DNA of 23,210 nt, taken from NCBI GenBank assembly GCA_031270785.1, contig JAISWM010000083.1:1-23210 (forward strand), written 5' to 3'. The notes beneath the pieces are model-generated. The model saw nothing but the letters and a program-made list of their open reading frames with translations. It was not told the origin of the DNA and ran no database searches. Of the stretch, positions 7,531 to 16,078 are shown piece after piece. Origin of the DNA: Oscillospiraceae bacterium. GTDB taxonomy: Bacteria > Bacillota > Clostridia > Oscillospirales > Acutalibacteraceae. The translations under genes were made by a program, and so were the position numbers. Numbering within the stretch: the stretch's first letter is position 1; the number at the start of each line of letters is the position of its first letter.

Positions 7531-8475
7531 TTAATCTATTGGAAGTGCTGTAGGTTCGTATTGATGTCCAACATGCTCTTCAACGTTGGGCCCCAGGATT
7601 AAGCGCCAAGATTCACCTGGATCCTCACCTATTGCTATGTGTGCAGAGGCTGTCGCTATCTCAGGGCTATGTCCTGCCCCTACCATAAGCTCATATTGGC
7701 GCACAAATATCTCTGAATTTTCAGGAGTACGATCACACTTCACTACACATATCGCATAAATGAGTGCCAACGTAGGGTCATCTCCTCCATTGACTTTTTC
7801 TTCAAACAGTCCTGCAAATTCGTTTGCCTTTCCTTCAGAATCAAATCTACGTGCTGGATTTGATTGTGCCGATGTATACCCGCCTGCATAAACAGAGCTA
7901 CATCCTTCTCGTCTCTTAGATACATATATTCTCAGCTGTTCGGGCGTATAGTTGTCGCCAAACATGTCCTTCACTTCCTGGACATACTCCTCGTCTCTCG
8001 AGGGGTTCTCACGCATCTGTATTTGTGCAAATGCTACTGCATCTTCATGGGTTTTTCCTGCTTGTATCCCATCTTCATAAAAGCCTGAAAACATCGTTGA
8101 CATTTCAGCAGTAAGCTTATCCACTATCATACTCACCGCATAAATGAATGCCCTCATAGGTCTAAATTTTTCTACAACGACTTTTTCTTCAAATATTTTT
8201 GCAAATTCGCTTGCCTCTTCTTCAGAAACACCACGTATTGAACTATCTGTTCGCACCACTGTATACCCGTATGCATTGATAGGGGTACGTCCTGCATCTC
8301 TCCGAGCTGTATATATTATCAGCTGTTCGGGTGTATAGTTGTCGCCAAACATGTCCTTCACTTCCTGGACATACTGGTCTACCGGGTCTGCCGATACGTT
8401 ATTAGCCGGTAAATAACATAACATTGTCATGCAACAAATACAGCTGATAAAAATTTTTAATAAATTCTTTTTCAT
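7531..8475 (-). CDS. Secreted protein with two tandem domains of about 125 residues
   Basis: I do not recognise the family. MKKNLLKIFISCICCMTMLC followed by VSA at 27-29 looks like a signal peptide cleaved near residue 29. The mature part has two related units starting at residues 35 and 164, each opening YVQEVKDMFGDNYTPEQL. Each continues through a FEEKV segment and an AxIYA helix to an AxAH/FAQ helix ending near ENP or EDP. The DNA coding for the opening motif is almost identical in both units (about 7937-7983 and 8322-8371), so the duplication is recent or kept alike by conversion. GGGAGA precedes the ATG at 8475, and TATAAT lies at 8496-8501 (minus) without a clear -35. The gene interrupts the ecf operon and may have its own promoter. 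It may be exported to the surface or host. Confidence 0.8.
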   Translation of the reverse strand: MKKNLLKIFISCICCMTMLCYLPANNVSADPVDQYVQEVKDMFGDNYTPEQLIIYTARRDAGRTPINAYGYTVVRTDSSIRGVSEEEASEFAKIFEEKVVVEKFRPMRAFIYAVSMIVDKLTAEMSTMFSGFYEDGIQAGKTHEDAVAFAQIQMRENPSRDEEYVQEVKDMFGDNYTPEQLRIYVSKRREGCSSVYAGGYTSAQSNPARRFDSEGKANEFAGLFEEKVNGGDDPTLALIYAICVVKCDRTPENSEIFVRQYELMVGAGHSPEIATASAHIAIGEDPGESWRLILGPNVEEHVGHQYEPTALPID

Positions 8476-8603
8476 ATTCTTTCTCCCTTAATTTAATTAT
8501 AATCGATTACCATGTCATAATAGTATTATGCTAATAAGATGTCAATATATTTTTATATTAAATTATTTTTTAATAAACAAAAATGGTTTTTGCTATAACG
8601 CCT

Positions 8604-9455
8604 TTATTCCCTTAATAGTCTGAGTATTTCTTGAGTACCCTTTTCCACGGTAACAATTTTTTTATTTATATTATAGCCTTTACTGTGAATATTAGAAACT
8701 ATCTTCGTAATTTGAGGCGCATCTAAATTTATGCTCTTTAAACTTTTATAATCATAAAATACGTTTTCGGGAGTATCAACCATTTTGATTTTTCCCCTAT
8801 CCATAATTGCAACTCTATCAGAAATTCGCGCCGTTTCTTCCATAAAGTGAGAAATAAATATAACAGCTCCCCTTTTCTTGCTATGGTAACTCAGTATATT
8901 ATTTATTATTTTTTCCCGCGATATAGGGTCAAGACCTGAAGTGGGTTCATCCAAAATTAATACGCCGGGGTTCATGGCAAATATACCCGCAATGGCTACT
9001 CTTCTTTTTTCCCCGCCTGAAAGTTCAAATGGTGATCGGTTTAAAAGCTTTTTATCTATATTTACAAAATCTAAAGCTTCAAATACCTTTTCTTCTGTTT
9101 CCCCTTCGCTAAAACCTTGATTTTTAGGGCCGAATGCAATATCTTCATAAACAGTCTGGGCAAATAATTGTTTTTCGGGATATTGAAAAACCAGCCCCAC
9201 TTTAAAGTAAACTTCTTTTCTGTTTTTATAGTCTTTCCAAATATCTTTCCCATATAAAAATATTTTACCGGCTGTAGGTTTCACAGTACCGCTGAGCATC
9301 TGGGCAAAGGTTGATTTTCCGGACCCTGTATGGCCTATTATTCCTATTATTTCACCATCATTTATAGACAAATTTACATTATTAACAGCTATTTTTTCTA
9401 AATCTGTTCCCTGATTATAAATATAGGAAAGATTTTTAATATCTAACGCCGACAT
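8604..9455 (-). CDS. ecfA2: ECF transporter ATPase EcfA2
   Basis: This is an ATP-binding cassette subunit of the energy-coupling factor module. Visible motifs are Walker A GHTGSGKST (about residues 41-49), Q-loop FQYPEKQLFAQTV, signature LSGGEKRRVAIAG, Walker B VLILDEPTSGLD and the switch His in ISHFMEE. At 283 residues it is normal for the family. TTGGAGGA precedes the ATG at 9455, and the gene overlaps ecfA1 by 13 bp. It should pair with EcfA1 as a heterodimer under EcfT. The TAA stop is followed within a few bases by TATAGC, the edge of a repeat-like sequence. Confidence 0.95.
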   Translation of the reverse strand: MSALDIKNLSYIYNQGTDLEKIAVNNVNLSINDGEIIGIIGHTGSGKSTFAQMLSGTVKPTAGKIFLYGKDIWKDYKNRKEVYFKVGLVFQYPEKQLFAQTVYEDIAFGPKNQGFSEGETEEKVFEALDFVNIDKKLLNRSPFELSGGEKRRVAIAGIFAMNPGVLILDEPTSGLDPISREKIINNILSYHSKKRGAVIFISHFMEETARISDRVAIMDRGKIKMVDTPENVFYDYKSLKSINLDAPQITKIVSNIHSKGYNINKKIVTVEKGTQEILRLLRE

Positions 9456-10306
9456 TTAACTTCCTCCAAAAGGGACAAAATTTCTTTTGTGCATATCTCA
9501 GTGTCAGGAGATTTCAATTTTACTTTATATCCTTCATTTTCAAGATTATAAAGCAGCTTTATTGAAGAAGGAGGCAACAGTCCATAGCGATTCAATAGAT
9601 GGCTATTACAAAACAATTCTTCAGGAGTTTTTTCTGATACTATGCTTCCCTCGTCCATTATAAGTACTCTGCCGGATAAAGACAGTTCTTCCATATCATG
9701 CGTTATTAGCACTATAGTCGTACCAAATTTTTTATTAAGATTTACTATAGTATCCAGCACTTCTTTTCTGCCGCTTGGGTCCAGCATTGAAGTGGGTTCA
9801 TCTAAAACTATACACTCAGGATTCATAGCAAGTACTCCCGCTATAGCTACTCTTTGTTTTTGCCCGCCGGACAAAGTGTATGTCGGACTATTTTTATATT
9901 CATACATTCCGACGCTTTTTAGTGCTTTATCCACGTTTTCCCTCATTGTATACCTATTTATTCCAAGATTTTCAAGCCCGAACGCCACATCATCTTCTAC
10001 TACACCGGAAATTATTTGATTGTCCGGATTTTGAAGTACCAATCCGATTTTTTGCCTTATTTCAAAAATTTTTTCTTCACATTTAGTATTTATTCCGTCA
10101 ATTAATATGTCACCGCCGGTAGGAACTAAAACCGCGTTAAAATGCTTGGAAAGAGTAGATTTTCCGCAACCGTTTTTCCCGACTACGGAAATAAATTCTC
10201 CATGCCCAACACTCAAATTTATGTCTTTTAAAATTTCTGTTTTAGTATCGTCATATTCATTTATGGATGAAAAACTTACGTTATTAAACAAAATAAAATT
10301 TTCCAT
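9443..10306 (-). CDS. ecfA1: ECF transporter ATPase EcfA1
   Basis: This is the second ATPase of the ECF module. Motifs are Walker A GKNGCGKST, Q-loop LQNPDNQIISGVVEDDVAFG (the Q-loop plus DDVAFG stretch typical of EcfA1), signature LSGGQKQRVAIAG, Walker B CIVLDEPTSMLD and the switch His in LITHDME. The protein is 287 residues. Its ATG at 10306 lies one base after the TAA of the upstream methyltransferase gene. The GGGAGA ribosome-binding site is inside that gene's last codons, which implies coupled translation. Confidence 0.95.
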   Translation of the reverse strand: MENFILFNNVSFSSINEYDDTKTEILKDINLSVGHGEFISVVGKNGCGKSTLSKHFNAVLVPTGGDILIDGINTKCEEKIFEIRQKIGLVLQNPDNQIISGVVEDDVAFGLENLGINRYTMRENVDKALKSVGMYEYKNSPTYTLSGGQKQRVAIAGVLAMNPECIVLDEPTSMLDPSGRKEVLDTIVNLNKKFGTTIVLITHDMEELSLSGRVLIMDEGSIVSEKTPEELFCNSHLLNRYGLLPPSSIKLLYNLENEGYKVKLKSPDTEICTKEILSLLEEVKCRR

Positions 10307-10307
10307 T

Positions 10308-11171
10308 TTAAATATTCTCCCATACAGCGGTTGAGCCCGAAGGTAAAATTAAACCCGTAGATTTTACAGGCAGCCCTATTTCAGAGCAGCTTACCTTTCC
10401 GCCCCATTTTTCTTTTAAAACTTTAGAAAGCATATAATGCATGGTATATGGCGATAGACCTGTAGTATAGGAATTTAAAATAAAAAATTTGGGGTTTTCT
10501 GATAATATCTGCGCACAGTGGTTTAAAAGCAAATATAAATCTTTCTCTATCTTCCATACTTCTCCGCTGTTTCCTCTTCCGTAAGACGGGGGATCCATAA
10601 TGATAGCGTCATATTTTTTGCCGCGTCTGATTTCCTTTGACACAAATTTTACACAATCATCCACAATCCACCTTACCGCGTCATCAGAAATTCCCGAAAT
10701 GCTCGCGTTTTCTTTAGCCCATAAAACCATGCCTTTTGAAGAGTCCACATGGCAAACTTTCGCTTCGGTCTTAGCGCACGCTAAAGTAGCGCCGCCTGTA
10801 TAAGCAAATAAATTCAGTATATTTAAGCGTTTATCGGATTTAGAAATCAAATTCCTGATTAAATCCCAATTTACGGCTTGTTCGGGGAACACTCCCGTGT
10901 GTTTAAAACCCATAGTTCTAATATAAAAATTCAGATCTTTATAAGATATTTTCCATTTATCTTTTACATGAGTCGTAATCTGCCAATTTCCTCCGCCACT
11001 GCCAGACCTGTGATATATTCCGTCGGGTTTATTCCAAACTTCTTTCATAGCATTTGATTTCCATATTATTTGCGGGTCAGGTCTTATTAAAATTTTATTT
11101 GCCCATCTTTCAAGCCTGTTGCCTTCTGACGTATCTAAAAGCTCATAGTCCTGCCACGCTGCAAATCTCAT
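10308..11171 (-). CDS. RlmI-like class I SAM-dependent methyltransferase
   Basis: The Rossmann methyltransferase core shows the SAM-binding LNLFAYTGGATLACA, an acidic loop VDSSKGMVLWAKEN and the catalytic motif IIMDPPSYGRG. The DPPSYGRG form resembles 23S rRNA cytosine-5 or guanine methyltransferases of the RlmI/RlmK group. It lacks the N-terminal PUA domain of RlmI, and an N-terminal strand-rich segment (residues 1-95) replaces it. The likely target is rRNA, but the exact base is not readable from sequence. GGAGAAG precedes the ATG at 11171. It starts 20 bp after glmM and ends 1 bp before ecfA1, so it is in the middle of an operon. Confidence 0.88.
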   Translation of the reverse strand: MRFAAWQDYELLDTSEGNRLERWANKILIRPDPQIIWKSNAMKEVWNKPDGIYHRSGSGGGNWQITTHVKDKWKISYKDLNFYIRTMGFKHTGVFPEQAVNWDLIRNLISKSDKRLNILNLFAYTGGATLACAKTEAKVCHVDSSKGMVLWAKENASISGISDDAVRWIVDDCVKFVSKEIRRGKKYDAIIMDPPSYGRGNSGEVWKIEKDLYLLLNHCAQILSENPKFFILNSYTTGLSPYTMHYMLSKVLKEKWGGKVSCSEIGLPVKSTGLILPSGSTAVWENI

Positions 11172-11191
11172 AAATTTGACTTCTCCAATAA

Positions 11192-12550
11192 CTATTTTAA
11201 TTTTTTCAGCAATTCATTGAGTTTTATACAAATATCGCTTATTACTTCTTCGAGTAAAATATTATCAATACATTCAACCATTATTCTTATCAGCGGTTCC
11301 GTCCCGGACTCTCTTATTACTACTCTGCCTTTATCCCCGAGCTTTTCTTCGGAATCGAAAATTATTTTGTTTACATTTTCATTGCAGTTAAACTCTGTTT
11401 TTTGCTTTTGCGAAACTTCTAAATTTAAAATAGATTGAGGATATTTAGTTACTATCTTACTAATTTCGGATAATTTCATTTTTTTTTGATGTAATATATT
11501 TAAAAGCCATAAAGCAGTTAATTGCCCGTCTCCGGTTGTAGAATAATCTAAAAGTATCATATGACCGGACTGTTCTCCGCCTAAATTATATCCTTTACTG
11601 AGCATTTCTTCCAGAACATATCTATCGCCAACTTCGGTAGACGAAAATTTAATGCCTTCTTTCTCACAAAAATCAGTAAATCCCATATTAGTCATTGTTG
11701 TGCCGACGACTGTATTTTTGCTCAAAAGATTGTTTTCCTTCATATACATAGCGCAAATGGCCATAATAGTGTCCCCATTGACTGTTTCTCCGTTTTCATC
11801 TACGGCTAAACATCTATCCGCATCCCCATCAAAAGCTATTCCTAAATCCATATCATTATTTTTTACATATTCAGACAATCTTTCTAAATGAGTTGACCCA
11901 CAATTATCATTTATATTTATACCGTCAGGGCTATCAAAAATAATGCGGCAATCCGCTTTAAGACCTGTAAATAATCTTCTTGCCGTAGTACACGCGCAGC
12001 CGTTTGAACAGTCAACAGCTACTTTTATTCCGCAAAAATTGTTATTAACCGCGTTTTTTAAATGTAAAATATAGTCCTCTGCGGCGTTATTTTCTGTGCT
12101 GACATTGCCCAACTTGTCGCCAATGGGATTTTTGTCACTTTCAAATCCTATTTCTAACAATTCTTCAATCCGATTTTCAATTTTGTCAGGCAATTTATAC
12201 CCATTGCGGTCAAATATTTTTATTCCGTTAAATTCATAAGAATTGTGCGACGCTGAAATCATAATACCCGCATCCGCTTTATATTTCTTAACTAAATACG
12301 CAACCGCTGGAGTTGGAACAACACCCAATAGCGCGGCGTTTGCCCCAACGGAACATATCCCCGCCTGAAGAGCCCCTTCGAGCATATTGGAAGATAATCT
12401 TGTATCTTTCCCAATTAATATTTTCGGCCTTTTGTGTTTATTACTCGTTAGTGCCGCCGCTGCCGCCCTTCCTATATTCATAGCCAACTCACAAGTTAAA
12501 TCTTTATTGGCTATTCCTCGCATGCCGTCTGTACCAAAAATTCTCCCCAT
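11192..12550 (-). CDS. glmM: Phosphoglucosamine mutase
   Basis: GlmM converts glucosamine-6-phosphate to glucosamine-1-phosphate for UDP-GlcNAc and peptidoglycan synthesis. The 452-residue protein has MGRIFGTDGMRG at its start, the phosphoserine loop GIMISASHNSYEFNG near residue 100, the Mg-binding loop FDGDADR, the sugar-binding GGEQSGH and the phosphate-binding RESGTEPLIRIM. All family landmarks are intact. AAGGAG lies about 11 bases upstream of the ATG at 12550. It heads the glmM-methyltransferase-ecf run, and its upstream region is a nested repeat block. Together with murC it indicates that a cell wall is made. Confidence 0.97.
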   Translation of the reverse strand: MGRIFGTDGMRGIANKDLTCELAMNIGRAAAAALTSNKHKRPKILIGKDTRLSSNMLEGALQAGICSVGANAALLGVVPTPAVAYLVKKYKADAGIMISASHNSYEFNGIKIFDRNGYKLPDKIENRIEELLEIGFESDKNPIGDKLGNVSTENNAAEDYILHLKNAVNNNFCGIKVAVDCSNGCACTTARRLFTGLKADCRIIFDSPDGININDNCGSTHLERLSEYVKNNDMDLGIAFDGDADRCLAVDENGETVNGDTIMAICAMYMKENNLLSKNTVVGTTMTNMGFTDFCEKEGIKFSSTEVGDRYVLEEMLSKGYNLGGEQSGHMILLDYSTTGDGQLTALWLLNILHQKKMKLSEISKIVTKYPQSILNLEVSQKQKTEFNCNENVNKIIFDSEEKLGDKGRVVIRESGTEPLIRIMVECIDNILLEEVISDICIKLNELLKKLK

Positions 12551-12577
12551 ATATACTAATACTCCTTAAAAAATAGT

Positions 12578-12899
12578 AGACCTGTCCGTAAACTTCACAG
12601 AGCGCAAACTATCAAAAAAATGCATCACTTAAAAAATGGCTTTGCATCAAAATTCGGTCATGTCTCAAAATATAGCTGTTACGATTTAAAACAGTCCTCA
12701 AAAGTAAATTTGTCCGTGTACTTTTTCCCGGCCGATGGCCGGGAAAAGTTATAAAAATCAGATGCTTTTCAAACGAAACCGCTATAGTTGAAATTCCTTC
12801 TTTCACCCCCCGCCTATGGCGGGGGGTGAAAGATATTATCAATTAATTTGGCCCATCACCCGATTTTGATTGCAATCTATAAAGTTTACGGACAGGTCT
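12578..12899. repeat. Triple-nested repeat: family F containing A containing C
   Basis: The outer F ends are agacctgtccgtaaac (from 12578) and gtttacggacaggtct (to 12899). Inside is a family A element (about 12656-12859), which is itself split by a family C element at 12671-12786. The A sequence reads gtctcaaaa, then the C element with tatagctg and gctata ends, then gttgaaattcc. Intact A copies read caaaatagttgaaat, so the C insertion duplicated a TA. This sets the order F, then A, then C. Confidence 0.88.
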
Positions 12900-12903
12900 A
12901 ATG

Positions 12904-13116
12904 TATAGCTGTTTCACTTGAAAAAAGCATACCTGCAACTAACGCCCTTGAAAAATGTCTGATTTTTACTGCTTTCTCCCCGCGAACCTGCGGTGAGAGA
13001 CCCTACGAACAAATTTATTTTTTTAAAGTTTAGCAGCTATATTTGCGTATTCTTTCCACCCCCATCGGCGAAAAAAGAGTTACAAGAGTTTATACTTTTT
13101 AAGTTAAATCACTATA
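12904..13116. repeat. Family D element (12904-13041) and reversed family E element (about 13041-13116)
   Basis: The D element starts tatagctgtttcacttgaaa, contains a hairpin ccccgcgaacctgcggtg (about 12978-12995) and ends tagcagctata. The E element abuts it and ends ttaagttaaatcactata, 2 bp from the stop of ruvB. Together with the preceding block they fill the glmM-ruvB gap. I see no gene in 12551-13118. Confidence 0.75.
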
Positions 13117-13118
13117 AA

Positions 13119-14159
13119 TTAAAATTTCATCTGATCTTCCGTATTATTATTAGGGGCTGAAATGCCCAAATGCGTATACGCAGCTTTAGTTACGCACCTT
13201 CCCCTTGAAGTTCTGCTTAAAAAGCCTATCTGTATAAGATAAGGTTCATAAACATCCTCGACCGTTATTGCTTCTTCCCCTATTGATGATGCTATGGTTT
13301 CAAGCCCCACAGGCCCGCCGCTGTAAGATCTTATAAGTGTTTCCAGAAGTTTTCTGTCGTTAGAGTCTAACCCTAATTCATCAACTTCCAGTTTATTTAA
13401 GGCGTTTTTGGCAATTTCAAATGTAATTCTGCCATCATTTATTATTTGCGCGAAATCTCTTACTCTTTTCAGCATTCTATTTGCTATTCTGGGCGTACCT
13501 CTTGACCTTGAAGAAATTTCCAACGCCCCTTCTTCATCGATGAGTATGCCAAGTATTCCGGCGCTTCTTTTGACTATTATGGAAAGCTCTTCCGGAGAAT
13601 AAAGCTCTAACCTGAGTACTACTCCAAATCTGTCTCGGAGCGGAGCTGTTAGTTGCCCTGCCCTGGTGGTTGCTCCTACCAAAGTGAATTTTTCGAGTGG
13701 TAAATGATAGGATGTTGCCATTTGCCCTTTTCCGGTTACAATATCTATTGAAAAATCTTCCATTGCCGGATAAAGTATCTCTTCCACACTTCGAGATAAT
13801 CTGTGAATTTCGTCTATAAAAAGTACGTCACCTCTTTTAAGGCTTGTAAGTATAGCCGCTAAATCGCCGGGCCTTTCTATAGCGGGCCCCGATGTTATCT
13901 TTATATTTACTCCTAATTCCTTTGATATTATTACGGATAAAGTTGTTTTGCCAAGCCCTGGGGGGCCGTACAATAAAACATGATCCAGTGCTTCTCTTCT
14001 TATTTTAGCCGCCTTAATAAAAACGGATAAGTTATCCTTTACTTTATTTTGGCCTATATATTCATTTAGGCACAACGGCCTTAAGGGATTATCTGCTTCC
14101 ACGCTATCATACACGGTTTCTTGAGGGTCTAGAAGTCTATTTTCCAAATCATTACTCAA
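13119..14159 (-). CDS. ruvB: Holliday junction branch-migration ATPase RuvB
   Basis: RuvB is the hexameric AAA+ motor that drives branch migration with RuvA. The protein is 346 residues. Motifs are Walker A GPPGLGKTTL (about 65-74), Walker B LFIDEIHRL, sensor 1 GATTRAGQL, arginine-finger region LRDRFGVV and a C-terminal winged helix ending with GFLSRTSRGR. The start is TTG 14159 with AGGGGG about 9 bases upstream. RuvA and RuvC lie upstream in the same direction. A nested repeat block of about 280 bp separates ruvB from ruvA, which are usually adjacent, so ruvB may be transcribed separately or by read-through. Confidence 0.97.
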   Translation of the reverse strand: MSNDLENRLLDPQETVYDSVEADNPLRPLCLNEYIGQNKVKDNLSVFIKAAKIRREALDHVLLYGPPGLGKTTLSVIISKELGVNIKITSGPAIERPGDLAAILTSLKRGDVLFIDEIHRLSRSVEEILYPAMEDFSIDIVTGKGQMATSYHLPLEKFTLVGATTRAGQLTAPLRDRFGVVLRLELYSPEELSIIVKRSAGILGILIDEEGALEISSRSRGTPRIANRMLKRVRDFAQIINDGRITFEIAKNALNKLEVDELGLDSNDRKLLETLIRSYSGGPVGLETIASSIGEEAITVEDVYEPYLIQIGFLSRTSRGRCVTKAAYTHLGISAPNNNTEDQMKF

Positions 14160-14179
14160 ATATCAATTCCCCCTTATTT

Positions 14180-14452
14180 ATCGCTAACGCCCTTAAAAAA
14201 TGCCTAATTTTTTGGTCGTGTCTCAAAATAGTTAAAATCCCTTCTTTTTCCCCCAGACCGTGGCGTGGGGAAAAAATATTATCAACTAAACAGTTATATT
14301 TTTGCTCTTTCCCCAGCGAGTTGGCGGGGGAAAGAAACGTAAATAATACCACATTTCTAAATGATTTTTGCTATACTCTCTCCCCCGCGAACCTGCGGGG
14401 AGAAACCGTACGAACAAATTTACTTTTTTCAAGTGCAGCAGCTATAATTTAG
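14180..14452. repeat. Family D element split by A and B elements between ruvB and ruvA
   Basis: The left part (14180-14212, cgctaacgcccttaaaaaat) is a D arm. A family A sequence follows (about 14213-14290), then a B-type arm with hairpin (about 14291-14374, ending tttttgctata). The right half of D resumes with hairpin cccccgcgaacctgcgggga and ends cagcagctata near 14452. The terminal TATAG overlaps the TAG stop of ruvA. Confidence 0.72.
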
Positions 14453-15038
14453 AAATAGTATGAAGAGCTGCTCTTATTAACTGTTCCACCGGTAAAGATG
14501 CGTCTAATTCTGACAGTACAGGCAATGTTATGTTCTGACTGTATCCTAATACTCCCAACGCTTTAGAAGCTTCTAAAACGTTTTTCGCCGCAGACGCTGC
14601 ACCAACATCGTTGTTTTTGTTATCCGATTTGAGCGTTTTAAATTTATCCCTAAGCTCCAGAATCAGCCTCTGAGCGGTTTTTTTGCCTATGCCGGGTACT
14701 TTTGTGATGCTGCTGCTATCATTTGACGAAATAAAAATCGCAATCTGAGATGTACTAAATTCAGAAAGTATGGCAAGCCCCGCCTTAGGCCCGACTCCCG
14801 ATACTGAAATAAGCATTTTAAAACTGTTTAATTCCTCAATATCTGAAAAGCCAAATAAATCTACAGCATTCTCCCTCACGCTCATATATGTAAATATCTT
14901 AACTTCATTTCCGAATTGGCTTTGAACTTTTCTTTGAGTTTCACTGCTCGTTAGGCACTTATATCCAACACCCGAGCATTCTACCACAATATAATTATCT
15001 TCTGAAAAAATAAGTACTCCCCTCAGACTATATATCAA
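14442..15038 (-). CDS. ruvA: Holliday junction DNA helicase subunit RuvA
   Basis: RuvA binds the four-way junction as a tetramer and recruits RuvB. The 198-residue protein starts MIYSLRGVLIF, the usual OB-fold opening. It has helix-hairpin-helix motifs (SGVGPKAGLAILSEF and VPGIGKKTAQRLILEL) and a C-terminal RuvB-contact domain ending in IRAALHTISKL. The start is TTG 15038 with AAGGAG at 8 bases. That ribosome-binding site overlaps the end of ruvC, whose stop is only a few bases upstream, so the two are coupled. The TAG stop is part of the TATAG edge of a repeat, yet the protein looks full length. Confidence 0.96.
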   Translation of the reverse strand: MIYSLRGVLIFSEDNYIVVECSGVGYKCLTSSETQRKVQSQFGNEVKIFTYMSVRENAVDLFGFSDIEELNSFKMLISVSGVGPKAGLAILSEFSTSQIAIFISSNDSSSITKVPGIGKKTAQRLILELRDKFKTLKSDNKNNDVGAASAAKNVLEASKALGVLGYSQNITLPVLSELDASLPVEQLIRAALHTISKL

Positions 15039-15042
15039 TTTA

Positions 15043-15546
15043 TTATCTCCTTTTCATTAAAAGCTTATTTATCTTTTTGCCAAAGCAGTTTGAATGACAT
15101 ATAGCTATAGCTAACGCGTCGGCTGCGTCGTCAGGTTTGGGGGTGTCTTTTAATAAAAGCAATTTTTTAGTCATTTCCATAATTTGATGTTTTTGCGCTT
15201 TACCATAACCTGTGATGGATATCTTAACTTCCAATGGAGTATATTCATATATAGGTATTTTATATTTTCTGGCCGCTAATAATATTACTCCTCTTGCTTG
15301 CGCAACATCTATTGCCGTTTTATGATTGCTTTGAAAATACAGTTTTTCTATTGCCACCTCGGAAGGATTAAATTCGTTTATTAAATCAGACACTTGGTTA
15401 AATATTATTTCGAGCCTTGAGGCAAAATCATCTTTAGCGTCAGTGATAATCGCTCCGTGTTTATTATATATATACATGCTGTTTTCGTATTCAATAATTC
15501 CATATCCTATAATCGCATACCCGGGGTCTATACCTAATATTATCAT
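15043..15546 (-). CDS. ruvC: Crossover junction endodeoxyribonuclease RuvC
   Basis: RuvC resolves Holliday junctions by paired nicks. The 167-residue protein shows GIDPGYAIIGYG (first catalytic Asp), VAIEKLYFQSNHKTA (catalytic Glu) and KPDDAADALAIAICH (last two Asp). All four acidic residues are present. AGAGGT precedes the ATG at 15546 by 7 bases. It is first in the ruvC-ruvA-(repeats)-ruvB cluster. A family F fragment starts about 45 bp upstream of the ATG. Confidence 0.97.
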   Translation of the reverse strand: MIILGIDPGYAIIGYGIIEYENSMYIYNKHGAIITDAKDDFASRLEIIFNQVSDLINEFNPSEVAIEKLYFQSNHKTAIDVAQARGVILLAARKYKIPIYEYTPLEVKISITGYGKAQKHQIMEMTKKLLLLKDTPKPDDAADALAIAICHSNCFGKKINKLLMKRR

Positions 15547-15588
15547 GTACTGTACCTCTATTCAACAAACGAATTTGTATATATTAGA

Positions 15589-15975
15589 CCTGTCCGTAAA
15601 CCTCACAGAGCGCAAACTATCAAAAAACGCGGTCGCGCCATAAAATAGTTGAAATCCCTTCTTTCTCCACCGCCTATGGCGGGGGTGAAAGATATTATCA
15701 ATTAATTTGACCCACTACCAAAAACGCATCACTTAAAAAATGGCTTTGCATCAAAATATAGCTGTTACGATTTAAAACAGTCCTCAAAAGTAAATTTATC
15801 CGTGCACTTTCTCCCGGCTGACGGCGGGGAGAAAGTTATAAAAATCAGACGCTTTTCAAACGAAACAGCTATACCCCGGGAGTATCTTTATACGCCATCG
15901 TCGATTTTGGGTTGAAATTCCTTCTTTCCCCACCGCCTATGGCGTGGGGGAGATATATCAATTAATTTGGACCAC
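15589..15975. repeat. Mosaic of F fragments, two A elements and one C element
   Basis: An F end (agacctgtccgtaaacctca, about 15589) is followed by a family A element (about 15630-15717). More F sequence (acttaaaaaatggctttgca) comes next, then a family C element (15758-15873) with tatagctg and cagctata ends. The run ends with the linker also seen near 4576-4620 and a second A element (about 15913-15977). The right F end is missing. No gene is visible from 15547 to 16078. Confidence 0.75.
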
Positions 15976-16021
15976 CACCGGCAACTTTAACCATGATCAG
16001 CATACCAATAAATTATACACT

Positions 16022-16062
16022 AAAATAAACCGCGATGGGTGTATTCCATCACGGTTTATTTA
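16022..16062 (-). terminator. Stem-loop downstream of the 25-residue-repeat gene
   Basis: An A/T-flanked inverted repeat pairs aaataaaccgcgatgg with ccatcacggtttattt, with one mismatch, around a short loop. It lies just past the 3' end of the gene at 16079-16651 and differs from the repeat families in the gaps. The T-rich side reads tttatttta in the minus direction, consistent with an intrinsic terminator. Confidence 0.6.
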
Positions 16063-16078
16063 TTCGGAAAAATTTTGC

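Noticed and set aside
12612..12842. 76-residue minus-strand frame with TPRHRRGVKEG
   Set aside because: It lies wholly inside the nested F/A/C block. The same HRRG-type peptide appears wherever a family A hairpin is read in that frame.
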